Part shown: positions 1 to 14,500 of the stretch, in pieces
Numbering within the stretch: the stretch's first letter is position 1
Layout: every line of letters begins with the position of its first letter
NCBI GenBank assembly: GCA_942159475.1
Contig: OW804095.1
Span: 59,920,773 to 59,984,772 of the forward strand
Direction of reading: 5' to 3'
Source: Sthenelais limicola
Taxonomy: Eukaryota > Annelida > Polychaeta > Phyllodocida > Sigalionidae
Length of the DNA: 64,000 bases
Program-made: the position numbers and the translations under genes
The notes under the pieces: generated by a model
What the model was told of the DNA's origin: nothing
Database searches by the model: none
The model's input: only the letters and a program-made list of their open reading frames with translations

Positions 1-632
1 GAAATACATCTTCCAATAGTTGCGTATAAAGATGCCTTTCTGAACTGGATGGAACGCCGGCTTATCCAACACAGCTATTGCCTGAACAAAATTTCCCAAG
101 CAAAAGGCTATCTATAGATTTCTAGGAAAGCTTCATAAATCTCTTTATTACTCTATGGGCTAGTCAAACTTATTCATCCCCAACCATACTCGTCTGCATG
201 CTTTATTACCAGGGATATCCTGCTCCCGGGTGTTGTTGATTTATGCTGTTGATAGTCGCACTAGGAATAGGGAAGTGACAAATGGTCCGATGGTCAATGT
301 TATTCCACTTTCCCTCCCTCTATACATACATGTGTCTGTCTGGGGCAGTTACAGATTGGGGAACGTTTCCATGGAAAATATAAAAATATGAGTTATATAC
401 CCGCTGCATATATGAATCACAGCAAGGGGGTGAACATATCCAATAGAATGCTTTCTAAAGATAGAACGCCTTTTATAAATACATGGTTTAACACGTCTAA
501 CCAGAAGAGCTTAATGGATGTCCTTATGGAAGCGTACTCAGGCAATATAGTTTTATATGCATCGCATACTGAGTTTGTCTAAGCCGAAATCATGCCTTGT
601 TGGCGGTGTCATTATAATTATTGCGTATACAG

Positions 633-680
633 TTATCAGATCATATTGGAGGAGCATTATCAGATCATATTGGAGGAGCA
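633..680. repeat. Perfect 24-bp tandem duplication
   Basis: A 24-bp unit containing TCAGATCATATTGGAGGAGC occurs twice head to tail (633-656 and 657-680) with no mismatch. No coding context. Confidence 0.85.
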
Positions 681-3600
681 TTGTTCCAGCAGAGTTTCCA
701 TAATAGCATTCAGTACATTGCTTTGAGGGACGGTTATCAGTATCTAATAGTCATATAATTGTAGCTATTATGGAAATTTAGGCCCTTACAGTTTTATCAT
801 TATGGCCTTATTTCATTGCCTTTCTCCTCATCACCGACTTGACTAGTGATTAAAGGCAGGGTAGTCATGGATTCCTTTTAGAGAACGGGCTTTGCCTTAT
901 ACCATTACAACTCGATTTCCCAATATTCTTTTAAACGTTTTTATCTCACGAAGATGTTACATAATGTTTGTTGGCATACACAAAACATATAAATGATAGG
1001 CCTATGTGTGTATGTGTGTGTTGGGTGGGGGGTGAGGGGGGTATGTGAGTGGCAATAAGTTATATCATATTGTATTACAACGGGATTGCTATTAATTTTT
1101 GACCGCGATCTGACCCCATTAGTCAGCGAAATTCGTGCAAGCTGCCACGAACAAATTCCCATTTGTATATACTACTCGCACCTACTAAATTAACGTATCC
1201 TCCAGTATTGGCACATACTAAACAACTTATAATGGTGAGCTCATTATCTATGACTCTACGTTAGCATCACTTGTTGCATCCATGCGCATATTGGGTCGTT
1301 AATCCTATAAAAAGTCGCATTGTTGAATTAATTGGTGCTGTATAATGGACCAACTACTGCGATGTTTTGGAAGAGGGAATCTTAACTATTTCTAAATCAG
1401 TGTACATGGAGATTACCACAATCTGAATGAAAATAATCTTTCTACTCATTTTACGTAAGACGAATGAATTTGAATATTCGTCATGTTCAGTGTCCATTGT
1501 AGCCTGTGAATGGGTCTCTTAGTTTCTATTCCATTTCTATCTTTAAACACTCGAGATGCCAGAATGTACACTGTCTACCTGTGTTCCAATAGTCCTTCCA
1601 GTAACACAGTAACTATGCATATTGTGTACGGAGAGCTCAAACATCTCTAAGAACATTATGAGACAATCCCTTGCATATTTTCCGACGAAATCCCTAAGTT
1701 CTGAAGGAAATTTATCTCGAAGCTCTATATATGGTTGTAAAAGAACTGCAGCGAATATTTCCTAATTATCAGATGCCATAATAATGCATCTATCTGCCAT
1801 TTTATTAGTCAAGGTCTTTCATAACTTTCGAATATTATCCATTCCACTGAACCACTGCACATATCTATAAGTAGGCTCCTTTATTTGATTTATTTAAGAT
1901 CACAGCTCATTTTGAAAGTGCTGACCAATTGGAGCTGTGTCATTCACCATTATGATTGCTGCATCATAAATGGATTGTGGTACCTCATTTATATGTTAGC
2001 ATATTAAGATATCTGTTTCTTAAATCGCCTTTGAAGTAATAGAATCGCCCACTCTGTTATAAATTGGTGCTCTTCTTAACATATTGGTTCTGGCACATGG
2101 AAACAGTCGCTGGTGATCATGATACGAATAGTGCCTGACATCTGACACCCACAATGTACTGAGCTTGCATACGAGCTAATTATTCCAGAACACTCTACAT
2201 CTCCCCCATATTGTGAAATACCGTACGTGCAATCTTTACATTGATAAATATCATTCTTGATCTGTCTCTGGAAGCGAATCCAACAGGTTAAACATTTCTT
2301 TAATATTTTAGGTTAATTCTACAGGGTTAAGTCTACCCGCACCCCAAATATTTAGCACCGTCTTTCTAGACTCTTTCCAAAAGAGTGACATGGGCAATTA
2401 CAAAGAGAATAGTAGTATCGGAACTCAATAATGATCACCGGGTCAATGCACGATGTCTTGGCCCTAGGGCATTCACAATTTTTCGGATGTTTTATATCGG
2501 CTACTATTAGAATCGGATAAGATGTGATAGACGTCCCAGTTTGACATTTCTAACTCCTTGAACGATGAACGAAATGTGAAAGGAATAAATAGGATAATAG
2601 TGAAATGGTGTCATTGATGACATTATACAACTTTTTATGCAAGAAGAATCGTCGTCGGAGACATCCACCATCCCTTTTCAAGTAATACAATAACTGCACA
2701 ACTTTAAACGATCTTTTTTAAGAGTATAAAATTGAGAACAGGCGAAGTATGTATTATAGAAGTACTATAGAAGTATGTATTATTTAGTTTACCATCTTCA
2801 TGAAACCTGCCCACAGAATAATATCAAAAAGTAACGATATCATGTGTGAGCTAACTATGGCCGACATGTCACCGGTGAGATAGATTGATCCATTAATTCC
2901 CATGGGCACTGACTGAGGTAAGCACTGGGCGGCATCGCAAAATCTCTCACTCTTTCACTCTGCCCTTGTGCAAACATGTTGACTGGTGTTGACACAATAC
3001 CATCAGTAAAACTGATATGTCTTCAGGAGCCATTCGCCCATAACTCACCCCATGCTTTGTATGTTTAAACACCCACTAGCCTGACGACAGTGGATAACAG
3101 GGGGCGATAATTGATGAGGGAACATGATGTCGACGATGTGTGTTAATGTGATCATCTCAGAAGCACCTCCATGCTCCATCAGAGAGAGGTGGGATGGAAC
3201 GTGAGATGACACTTGTCCTTCTATTGCCTCCCGTTTTATAGAGCCTCACATCAATACCTCATAGTCATACTTGTGAAGGCCGTGTGTGTGTTGGGGGGGG
3301 GGGGAGGACGTATATGATATAAAATTATTTTCACCATACTTTTTAACTGTTTACGTTTCTTCAATTCTCAATGGCTTTTGTAGTTGATCACTTCACATCA
3401 ACGTTTTCTATATTTATTCCGAGTTCCCTCCTATCAACACCTTTATTATATATGTCTTATTCTTAGATATGAATATCATATTGGTTGTGATACAGAATCT
3501 ATCATATTTGGGTAGATTACTATTTTTAAATGAGGTTTACATGGGATATTGATTTTTATTATACACGCATTGCTCTGAGAACAACATGATTCCTAGAGTA

Positions 3601-3740
3601 ATTTACACACAGTGCGTATTTCACTAGTGATTTACGTGGGGTTGTCATGGCAACCAATCTGGGTTTTTTTTGGCTAAGATTACCGGTAAAATTCAAATTT
3701 ATGACTCGATTTGTTTCTATTTTCATGATTGAGAGCATGT

Positions 3741-3865
3741 ATAATAAATCTGTTAACTAACTCGTTGGTTTCAGTCGCTTAGAATATGGCACTCGTTGCT
3801 ACGCAATTCGTGCAATATTCACGCTCCTTCAACCAACTCGTTAGTTAACCTGTATATACAATGCA
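3741..3865. repeat. Dispersed repeat with near-palindromic ends, related to 33,378-33,450
   Basis: The core ATATTCACGCTCC followed by a TCAACCAACT-type tract and GTTAGTTAACCTGTAT recurs at about 33,378-33,450 in a later cyclase intron. Just upstream, near 3750, an inverted version of the GTTAACTAAC/CGTTGGT motif makes this copy roughly palindromic. It is a dispersed repeat of unknown class. Confidence 0.55.
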
Positions 3866-5404
3866 CACCCCTGAATAAAAACCTATATGTTGACAGGACA
3901 AGTTCTGCATCCGGGAACCCGGGACTGCTCCCACCAATAGTTCAGTTCAGTTCGTGCTGCACAATACTTGTCACTAGCACACCTGTTAAGCTCTACAATC
4001 AATGGCTTTTCAGAGGTTTGAGCCACTTTGTCCCATTAAATGTCTCAGTCCAAAGTACACCCACTTTTGGTTGAATTTACTGCTAGATATTGTTATGCTA
4101 ATCGCAAATATTACCAGAGAAAGCTCAGATCATATAGTGGTCTTAGATTCATATCCCATTGTGCAGTTATAATCCCGAATAGCAGGATGGTAATTTAATT
4201 TGAAAACATCTCTAGGCACTCTATTGAATATCAATATGCCTATTTTATGTCATGTCACTTGCTGTTTCACCTATTATGCAGATGTTGCCACATCTCGAAC
4301 GAACCAGTGTCTCCTCGAAATAATTTGATTAAGTGGTAATGGTATCGATAAAAACAAACTTCCCCGGGTGCTGTTCAGCGCAAAGTACATCTATAGCATT
4401 CCTATACCGTGGATGTATTAAGTCAATGTCTGCTCTGATGAACAATACTTAAGTATAATGCTAATTAGTTCTTTGCTCCTATAACTTTAGTAGGCATAAC
4501 ATCCTCTGTGCGTTCTAGAGGGAAGGTTTTCTGAGTAGCGAGCATGTCTGCAGGGAGCATTTGATGTCCTCCAGAATATATTTATTATTAAGCAATTCAA
4601 CATCACATCCTTCTTTGACGGGGCCTCCGCTTGGTTGATGGTAGGGATTCCGTGGGCCTGATCTCTACAAACAACCTTCAGTCAATATTAGTGTACCAAT
4701 GTGCATGTCCCTGTAACGAATTCTCTATTTAACCGATAGGCCAGGATGAGCTGCCTAGAACCAAGTTAAGAATTTTCATAATTTTCATTCGATCAAGCAA
4801 CCTTACATCGAATCACTGCCCCTTATGTTGAATTAATACATCTTACACTTAAAAGCACATACCCGCCTTTCAAGTTGGCTCTTTCTGTACCTCGCTTAAA
4901 GAGGACAAACAATTGGTTACTTGCGACATTGCTTTGTCTATCTTCTAGTTGTGTAATAAATCCTACATTTGTACTATCGGGAACTGAAAGAATTCTACTA
5001 TTCATTATGTAATTTAAGCCTTATATCAATTATCATGGAATTATGGCGGAACAACCTCAATCATACCTTGTCAAAAATGGGTTGTTGAGTGTATAAGATC
5101 GTAAATTTCCATACGCTTTCTCAGCCTCCCATTAATCTCAATATACATTACCATCATTCGTTTCAGGTTATCAATTGGTACGAACAATCCTTATTCAGGT
5201 CGCTATACGAAACGTCATGTCTATAAAATCCAGTTCAGCCTATGGGTGGTTTTCAACTAGGTCATTTTCATTTGGGTTACATACAACACAATTTAAATGA
5301 ATATACATTAATTAAAGACTTCCATATTCAACGTTACCGGCATTGGTGGTTATCGCAACTTAACATAAATAAACCGACATAAAAATCCTTCTTTCTCTTA
5401 TAAG

Positions 5405-5540
5405 CTCCGCCCAGAGGCAGCATATCTTTATGATGCAGTATGGCTTTACGCTCGAGCTGCACATCGAGCAATAGAGGATGGCCTTGATCCAACAGATGGA
5501 AGAGTCATATTTGATTTTATTCGTGAAACCACCTACGAAA
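5405..5540 (+). CDS. Guanylate cyclase exon 1 of those visible (ligand-binding domain)
   Basis: The acceptor is TTCTCTTATAAG and the donor AGTAAGT. It encodes [20 protein letters not shown] and the following helix, the YDAV segment typical of type I periplasmic-binding-fold ectodomains (ANF receptor family). It opens in phase 0 and leaves 1 nt. Confidence 0.88.
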
Positions 5541-8500
5541 GTAAGTATTATTTATAGTCCTGGGCATGTCTTTGAAATGTATCTTTGTAGTTGGTAAGTA
5601 CTTAAAGATAATTTGGTGCTAAAATCTGGTACGGTAGCTTAGGATGTGGAAAGCATTATATTATAGAACATCTCTATGCCATGTAATGGCTAGTAGTAGA
5701 GAGGTATTTATTCACCCAGAGGGGAATGGCTAGTTTTGGTAGATAATACACACATGCTTATTCACATGACGTCACCTCCTTTAGGCATGGTCACGTGTTT
5801 ATTCATGTAGGGGTGATTAGCATGTATTACTTATCCCTCTCTTATGTGATTAATGATAATGATTATACCAATGAGAGAGAGATACTCATTGTGAGAATGA
5901 GATATGTTTTAATCTTTAAATCCTTATTTGGATTATAATCTTAGATGAGGAGGGGTATATATATCAGGGGGGCTTCCTACAATAACTTCCTAACTCTTTA
6001 ATGGGTTATAAAGACTACAACAAAGGTCACACATCTTCAACAGGATGAAAAAGATATATATGTTGAACCTTTTCAAGATCAGCAATCTCAATTTATCTGG
6101 GCTTTACAAAACAACATTTTAGATCATCCATCCAAATGAGGTAGGTTTCTTTTATTATTTTAGACATCATTCAGATCTGGTTTTATTTATTAAGATTAAA
6201 GATGAAGTCAACTCAACTCAAAACTACTCCTTGATATTACTATATCCACATTTTATTTCACATCATTTTTATTATCAGAGATTTTGGTTGGAGCCATTAT
6301 TAGAATTAAAAGGAGTTCTAATAGGGACTGATGAAGCAAGGAAAATGAGTAAAGAAGTAAAATCCACGCTCAATTTATACGAAATGCGTGGGAACACAAA
6401 ACTCAAATGAAACTATCTTTATTCAATCTCATAATCAAACTAATGATTTAATTCTTGATTGATATCATGTAATCCAATCAAAACTAAAGGATTAGTTAAA
6501 TATGACACATAAGTTAATATAAAATGATTCATGTGTGAGATAATTAACAGGTGTGTATGAGAGTTTATGTAAGAAAAGGATGGAAGTGATAGTATATCAA
6601 ATAAATAAGATTTATATACGAACGAGAGTCTTCTATCTCTCTAAGTTTTACTTATCACCCCAATCCCATAATCATTTTAACAAGATGATCAAGCATGAGA
6701 TGTTTCCTAAGGAAGTGACGTCATGTGAATAAGCATGTGTGTATTATCTATCAAAACTAGCCATGACCCTCTGGGTGAATAAATACCTCTCTACTACTAT
6801 GGCTTTGATCCTTATTAATCCATCTACATTGAGAGCTACCTGAAATGCGGCACAGAATGGTTCGAGTGCGACTTTGTTGCTGGATTATGGCGAAGACCTG
6901 AGACTCACTTATGCGGGGTATACTCCCAGGGTTGGTGTTTTGAGGGGTCTAAGATGGATACTTTGGCACAGCGAAATACTTTGGCCAACAACAAACCTCT
7001 TAAATGGACTACGACAAAATAAATAATATATAAATATTTTCTTAGATAAACTCATACATCGCGAAATGATGACGAAAGGACCTTTGCCATTAACCATTCC
7101 GCGCCTCTAATAATTATATGTGTGGCCTTGAACCGTTACAAAATATCTACTGACACGGAAAAAACAAATTAAAGGCATCTTCTCAGCAGGACATTTCCTT
7201 TAGAAGAACAATTTGTGTGCCAGATATATAGGAAAGGAATGGTTGTTTTCCAAAAGAAGTAGGTTTTATGAATGAAGATTGGTGTATTCCTTTGATTAGC
7301 TTAAATGAGTCTGGAGATGCTTAGGGATTTTAACTCAATTATACACGCTTATTCCCGCAAAGTGGCTAAGCCGAGAAATTGCATCATATCCTCATCTTCG
7401 TATAATCGGATTTGTCTTGGCAATAAAAACTCCAAGGCAACATGTTTAGTATTCACGAGCAAGGTATAATCGTTCCGAAGGTTTGTTTAAATGCTGGACC
7501 ATTTAAATGAAGTTCCTTGCCATTCAGGTCTAACCCAGGACATGTGATTGTATGGGCAATTTTAATATCACGATCCCGAATAATCCTTTGGGAAGCAGTG
7601 TAGCCCAATCATCAATTCACACTTTAATTGTGATTAGATTGTAGTTCTACGAATCTAGACGTTATGTCTGCACATTCTTGCTATACACTTAAGAACTTGT
7701 TTCTATTACAGGTGCTATGGGATTCATGACACGCGTTGATTCCAATGGAGACGCTGAAGGTAACTTTACACTGGTAGCCAGAAAGTTCGTAAACGATGAA
7801 TGGGGAATGCATCCAGTTGGATCATTTTATCTTAACCAGAACACCACTGGCCTGCCGGTAAGATTCATATGCCTCTTGTCAATGCATTTATTATAATCTA
7901 GTGCTGTCAATTAGTGTTCAGAGCTATAAAACATGTCTTTTATGGTCCGTTATAATCGGCGGAAATCTTCAACAGTTGATACATTATGACAGTACATTAT
8001 GTGTCTTTCATAATAACATTGATACCATCTATAATATGAATAGGAATTATTCAATAATAATTAATTCAAGTAGTGTTATAACTTGGTTTATGACTTTTAG
8101 GCATATATATTTTGGATATTAGAGAACTGACTTATTTTTTTCACATGAGTTGTAGAACGGTCATGGCTGTTGATGATTGGCTTTATGAACTATGATGTTA
8201 CCTGATCCTCTTACTAGACTTATATATATAGTACTGCCATTAATTAATTCAATAAGTAATGATTAGTGTTAATGATAATTTGGAATATTAATAATGATAT
8301 GGTTAATCATTGTTACGCAATTATAAATATAATATTGCGTAATATGATATATATATAAAGTTTTTATTCAAGTTGATCAGTACAGTTACATGAAATGGAC
8401 AGGAGCCTCTGCGAACAGATCTTCCAGGTCCGCCCATCAGATATACCTACTCCAATCTCCAGAATAACAAAATAAAATACCACTTCTGGATACATTAGTC

Positions 8501-11500
8501 TTCAAGTTAAAGCTAATACAGCACAAATTTACAATGAAAACTCACTACAGAGTCTATTAATATGATGTGATTATAATGAGTAATAATTATCTTGTGTAAG
8601 ACATTAATCTAATAGACCTAGTTATAATGATAATTGGTTGATAAAACCTGTTTACTGAACTTACAGTATAATCTGCCTCTGATAGGACATTAATTCAGTT
8701 GGTATATAACGGTTGGTCAATAGACCTGTTCACTGAGCCTACAATAAATCAGGATTACATCGAAATGTATTATCGTGAGCAATAATTGTCTATGACAAGA
8801 CATAACTTCCAGCAAACATTAATGAAAATAATACTTAATCGATAAATAACACTAGTTCGGGAAATTCCCATGGTCATGGAATTGAGTCAAACAATACAAT
8901 ATTAAGAAATCCGCAATCACATGAAACCTAGCTCATTTTCATCCTGTCTCATGTCTACCGCCATTGGTGCGGAATAACAAATATTGCGTTCTGAATGCAG
9001 CCCATTCTTAATCCGAGTCCATTCTAAATTATGTAAAAGCTCAGGTGAAGTCTCTCTCTCAGCGCATTTTTAAAATCAATAATTCTGATCATAAGAACTC
9101 GTATTCTAAAGAACACATTTTATTACAGGCATAACGACTGCTTGGGAGTTAATAACTACGTTTAATTAATCACGCTTGAATTCATATTCGCGGAGTAAAA
9201 GATATAAACCTCTCACCGCGTTAAAATTTTCCACTCTGTGATGTGAGAGATTATAAATAGTTGAATGTCTGAGTATCTTGATTGAAATAGTTAATGTTTT
9301 GACAATAATCCTGCAGCCGTGGGGTGAACCCAGCTCTGGAGGTCCTACAATGGGTGCTTCCAGTTTTAGTTGAGCCCCCACAACGGTTTTTATTATCATT
9401 ATTATTTTGGTCTCTTACATGTCAAGCTGTAAAAAAGAGCAATGTATGTTGGTCTCTTACAAAAGACAAGAACGTTTCTCTCCCTTCCTATCCCTACATA
9501 GGCATGCACCATTAACTGGCAAGCTCTTTTAACTATACCTATTAAATGTAAGCACCATTAAGCAGATAGATGGAGAATACTAATCTGAAAAATGCCAAGC
9601 TGTAACCCTTGAAAGCTCTTGAACGTTTTGAGATATTCAAGATGGTCAGCAAGATTTCCCATAGTAGCCTCATTCTAAGGCTAAAGTTGTATAGTACTAC
9701 GAGGTATATTAAAAGCATATAGACGGCTCGGTCCTCAGTTTAGGGCATCTATATTATGTTCAGAGTGCACCCTTGGAATGGCCAAATCGACATAATGCCC
9801 TCAATCCACAAAATACCTCATGACTTCAATAAAATAATAGGTTGGTTTTGTGAGAGTTTTCCTCTCACACTTGGTGTGAAATGAGGCACACAATTGAATG
9901 CATGTGTCAGGAAAACTTGAGCGAAACCAATCATGAGTTTGTAGTCCATATTCATATATCAGCTACCCTGTTTTAATGCTGAAATTACCTTGTTGATGGT
10001 CCACCGATCGATATCGGCCATTGATATTCTTCCCAATACTATGTATACGTTAGACACACAATCTCGTTAGATAAATAAACAAAATTGGCTGGCGGCAATC
10101 CGAGGGCGTAGCGATTAGAGTAATTGAGCGTAGCGAATGAACAAAATCACGTAACCCAAGTGCATTTTATGATATGCATTTCTTTAGGCCCTTGTCCACT
10201 AAGCCGATTCTTACGGAAGTTAGTGGAAAGGGTCCTCTGTGGCGCAAAATCGCATAAAAATCGGCTTAGTGGACTAGGGCCTGTTTCTTATCTACCCTTT
10301 TTAAAACCATTATGTCGCGTATGCCAAGAACAACTTTAAGATAATTATAATTATCTTAAAGTTGTTCTTGGCGACATGCAAAAGTAATTTTGTATTTATT
10401 GTTATTATACATTACTATAATTGTTATACTTTTTCGTATATCTATGGCGAAAGAATAGTGAAAAATCGATGGAAATTAATGGCGACCGGATATCGTGTAA
10501 TGCCATATACCACACGTTGCATGTAGTATGAGGGCCAGTGCTGTAGCCTATGGCATTCCATATTAACCATTAACGCGTATAATTACTTCAGTTCCATAAT
10601 GAGACTGCTGGTCCATAACCAATCAGATGTGAGATAAAATGACAATACTTGCCGCTCACGGACTGATCAATATTTAATTGAGGCCGTACTAGAATATTAT
10701 TGAAAGTATGCCCAGATATGACTTCATGAACCTTCTAAAGTGTGGACCGGAATATGTAATTATCGATTATGAATTAAATGATTAAATCAAACCAATCAAC
10801 GAGAAATAATTGGTCAAAATGCTTAATTTTGTCCATTCTCAAATAGTTGACGGTAAGAATGGATGGTAAAATGATGTTTAATAGAGTTTAATAAAGTTTT
10901 TCAACCGTAAAGTTTTATTTACTGGAAGTGGCGTGGGAATGAGGCAATGAGAAGTGGCGGTAGTTCCAAAGAAAAAAATGCAAACGTTTTGAATTTCTTA
11001 GTTATTTCACATCGAATCACGGAATAAAAGTAAGATGAAAACGGTGTCAAGTACGAGGTTGATTGTATTCGCTGGGTAAGCCCAAAAAGCAAAGAAGTCG
11101 TAAATATATGTATATTACGAGGGAAATATTGTCGACCGAGTACTTGACACTGTGGTAATCTTACTATAATAGCAGACATGGGTCAAAACTATGGAAGGAA
11201 AGGTCAAGCATTGGCAGAAAGCCAAGCTCATTTGAATGGTTCATTATAATGCGTTTAACACCTAATTCCAACAGCCCGGAATTTCATTTAGGATTGTTTT
11301 ATTCACAGGTACTGCAACTGCTTGATGGCCAGGTAATTGACTGGGTAGGAGATGGACCGCCAGTGGATGAACCTGAGTGTGGTTTCCTAGGAGAACACTG
11401 CATCCCCGGACCTAGTTAGTAGTACTCAGCATTTTTCTATGGGTTCCCAATGACATGCTGTTAATTTCGTTCTAATACAATTTCCTACAGATAGCTGTGC

Positions 11501-14500
11501 ACGGTACCACATAAATGAAGATATATTTGTCTGATATGCATTTCTTAGTCTCTTATCTACTCTTTTTAAAACCCTCAAGTCGCCTAATTATCTCGAAGTT
11601 CTACAGCTTCTGGATGACCCACAATGTTTTTTTAGGAAATACGTATTTTTTCACTCATATTTTACAAATAAGAAAAATAGTTGGGACGATCCATATCTCT
11701 ATCCAACAACCAGAAAATTGAAAAGAATCTTTGTATTCATCTTTCCAGATCATACTCCTCAAATTGCTGGGGGCGTCGTCGGTGGAATTGGCTTCATCGT
11801 TGCCGTTGTTGCTTTCATTGCCTTCAGGTATCGAAAAAAGCCTACCTCTGAAAAATATGCCCAGACACAAAGTTGGATACAAACAACTTAGAATTGATTC
11901 AGCGCTTGACCAGGATCTGTGTACCTGCCTGCCTATTGTCTGCATGTCTTTCTGGCACTATAATTCTATTTTGAGTTTGTTCTCCTTGTTTAAGTAATGG
12001 ATGGTTTTAACTATCATTATGGTCAACGAATAATGGTTCGAATTTCTAAACTATAAAGACTGTTCGAAAGATCTCTCAAGATTATGATGTACATGTAACT
12101 TTACAAATTGGGATGCCGAGTTTTATTTTCTTGACCTTAAACGTTTTCATCGTGTACCTCGACCTATGGGAAGAAATTTTATTTCCCATCAAAATCTAGT
12201 CACCCTAACCTACACTATTTCCTGAAGTGGTTCTATAGCGCCCAGGATTTTACCGAAATTGATGTGTTGACTTTGTTACCGTGAACGGCTGGTTTGCTGG
12301 GCATTAAAGGATGTAAAGTAGCTTTCAAAAACAAACAAAGCTGTCCCACGTCGCTTTGGGAGAAATAGGAAGCCTAGTAATTGTTAACCCAATAATTTAA
12401 ATGCCATGCCATATCTTTTGGCCGTTATCTATTTAGGGAAGTTATAGGTTCACTACTGCCCTCTGGGAATATAGTTGTGCCATTTTTAAGTTACATTCCA
12501 GATAGTGGTTACTTTGTGTTTGCATGAAATTATGTGATTTCTCTTTAAATTTTTTATTTCATCTCCTTGTGACGACATCGGTAGAATATGGTTTGCGGTA
12601 ATATAATAAGCAATAATTATTTATGTGCTGTGTCACTTTCTTTCATAATGATTTGAAATGTTTAATTGAACATACACGGTTAAGGATTTACATATTTATG
12701 TGTTGTGTTCTCTCCAAACGATCACTGATCATAATCTTTGAATCCAGCAATACTGCTTTTTATGGTAATAAATTTTCGACTTCGTTTTATTTTGGACTTC
12801 CCGGTTGTCATTATCATTTGATATACTTTCGAAACTTATTTTCTAGGCCTCTTCACATATCTCAATGTTTTTTTTATCTGGTATGTATTATGGTTGTAGT
12901 AAGTTGCCCCCACAGGGTCATTGTTCTCATTAATACTTCCTTATGATTGCATCACCGTTAAGGGCCGCCCACACCTGAGCGCCCGCCGATTTAACTGCCC
13001 CCGATCCGATTTAACCTCTCCCGATCGAAACTTCTAAGGAATAAACTTTCAAATCTGTCCATTTGCGGAGACCCACACCAGGAGCAAATCACCGCCGATT
13101 TGGCAAAAAAAAAAAAATCGGGAATGTTGACCCACATCTACCAATTTCTCGCCGATTAGTGTCCCGATGTTGGCCCGATTACACGACCGCTCGATAGTCA
13201 GGAGTGACACTAGGTGGGGTAAGAGCAGCTCGTTAAGTTTTGGCGGTAAATACATCGGTTATTTACTTCCGGTCACGGTAGAACAAGAAGATGGCGGAAC
13301 TCCTTGTACATCCAGGCCCTGTCTTCGCCATTTTGGTGCAGCAATCGCATTTCTTGAGGACGCCCTGGAGGAGGAGGAGGAGGTTCCTCAACGAATTTGG
13401 ATGAAACAATGGCTAAGACGGCGCGATGACCCAGACAACCCCCCACCAACAATGTACATGTTACTTGATGTAAGTACATTAACTCTGGCATTAACAATAA
13501 TTTTTAACTACCGTTTAATGATGTACATTATACAGTATTTAATATCATAAGGCGTAAATCATTATCATTGATACCTGGACGTGTATATATCAAACGTATG
13601 TATCAAATGTTATTTTATCAAATTACTTGGTATCAACTTATTTTTTCAACGAATGGTAATTATGTACCTATGTACTGTACTTACTGCTCACTGCTAAACA
13701 ATTATTATGTACTAATTATATGATGGTAACCCGAGTGCTCCTATGTTTACTTAAGTAGGTATTAAATAGAGCTCCTTTCTATATCTATTGCTTCCATCTG
13801 TTTAATATTAATTAAAATGTGTTCATGTTATTTTTACTTGATTTTGATATGTTATAATATTTATAAAGTGTATTCCTTTTGTAACTTTATCCTTTTGTAA
13901 CTTAATCAAGGTGATATCTAATTTAATATTTTACTTACATATATATATTGTTTATTTTAGGATGGAGAGGCATCTCACATCATGCGAACCTTGCGCATGC
14001 CTCCAGATGTCTTCGAGCAGCTGCTCGACCTCATGCGACTGCACATCACCAAGAAAGACACACGATTCAGGAAAGCCATTCCCGCAGAGATCTGGCTCTG
14101 CATAACTCTGCGCTATCTGTGCTTGGGTATGTTCACCTCAATAACTTTTCTACAAATTCAATCTCCATATGCAATTATAATTCTAATATATTTCGTCTGA
14201 ACTCAAGCATTTTAATATTTATAATCACGTACATCACTATCACTAGTAAGCTTTTACAATGTAAAGTCGATAACAGTATGTTCTAAGCTTATAGAATAAA
14301 TTTACATAATTATTTATAATGTACTATATGTACTGTATAACTACACTACCGCTAAGCTTATAGAATAAATTTACATAATTATTTATAATATACTATATGT
14401 ACTGTAGTTGACATTATGTGTGCAATTTTAATTAACAGATAGATACCTAACTAGGGATTTTAATTTATTTGAATAGGTGATGGGTTCTGGTCGATTCACC

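Larger units (their letters stand above)
1..5404. other. Upstream/intronic DNA, no gene supported
   Basis: I see no supported exon here. The cyclase's missing N-terminal exons (signal peptide and most of the ligand-binding domain) should lie here or further upstream, but no stretch combines a good acceptor, a good donor and receptor-like protein sequence. Short repeats inside are listed separately. The open frames present show no recognisable domain. Confidence 0.5.
7858..11308 (+). other. Cyclase intron 2
   Basis: AT-rich intron with no exon seen. About 8540-8810 contains a diverged tandem repeat: the phrase ACCTGTT-ACTGA-C-TACA recurs around 8650 and 8730. A small inverted-repeat element and a perfect palindrome lie near 10.2-10.4 kb and are listed separately. 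Confidence 0.6.

Noticed and set aside
2870..2920. Possible upstream cyclase exon before GTGAGA at about 2876
   Set aside because: The short open stretch shows no resemblance to the ligand-binding fold.
3796..4074. 92-codon plus ORF
   Set aside because: Starts inside a dispersed repeat, with no domain and no splice context.
11828..11890. Read-through of exon 4 ([12 protein letters not shown]) as cytoplasmic sequence
   Set aside because: It hits a stop after 20 codons, and the proper E-x-EL-x3-LW exon in matching phase is at 22,861.
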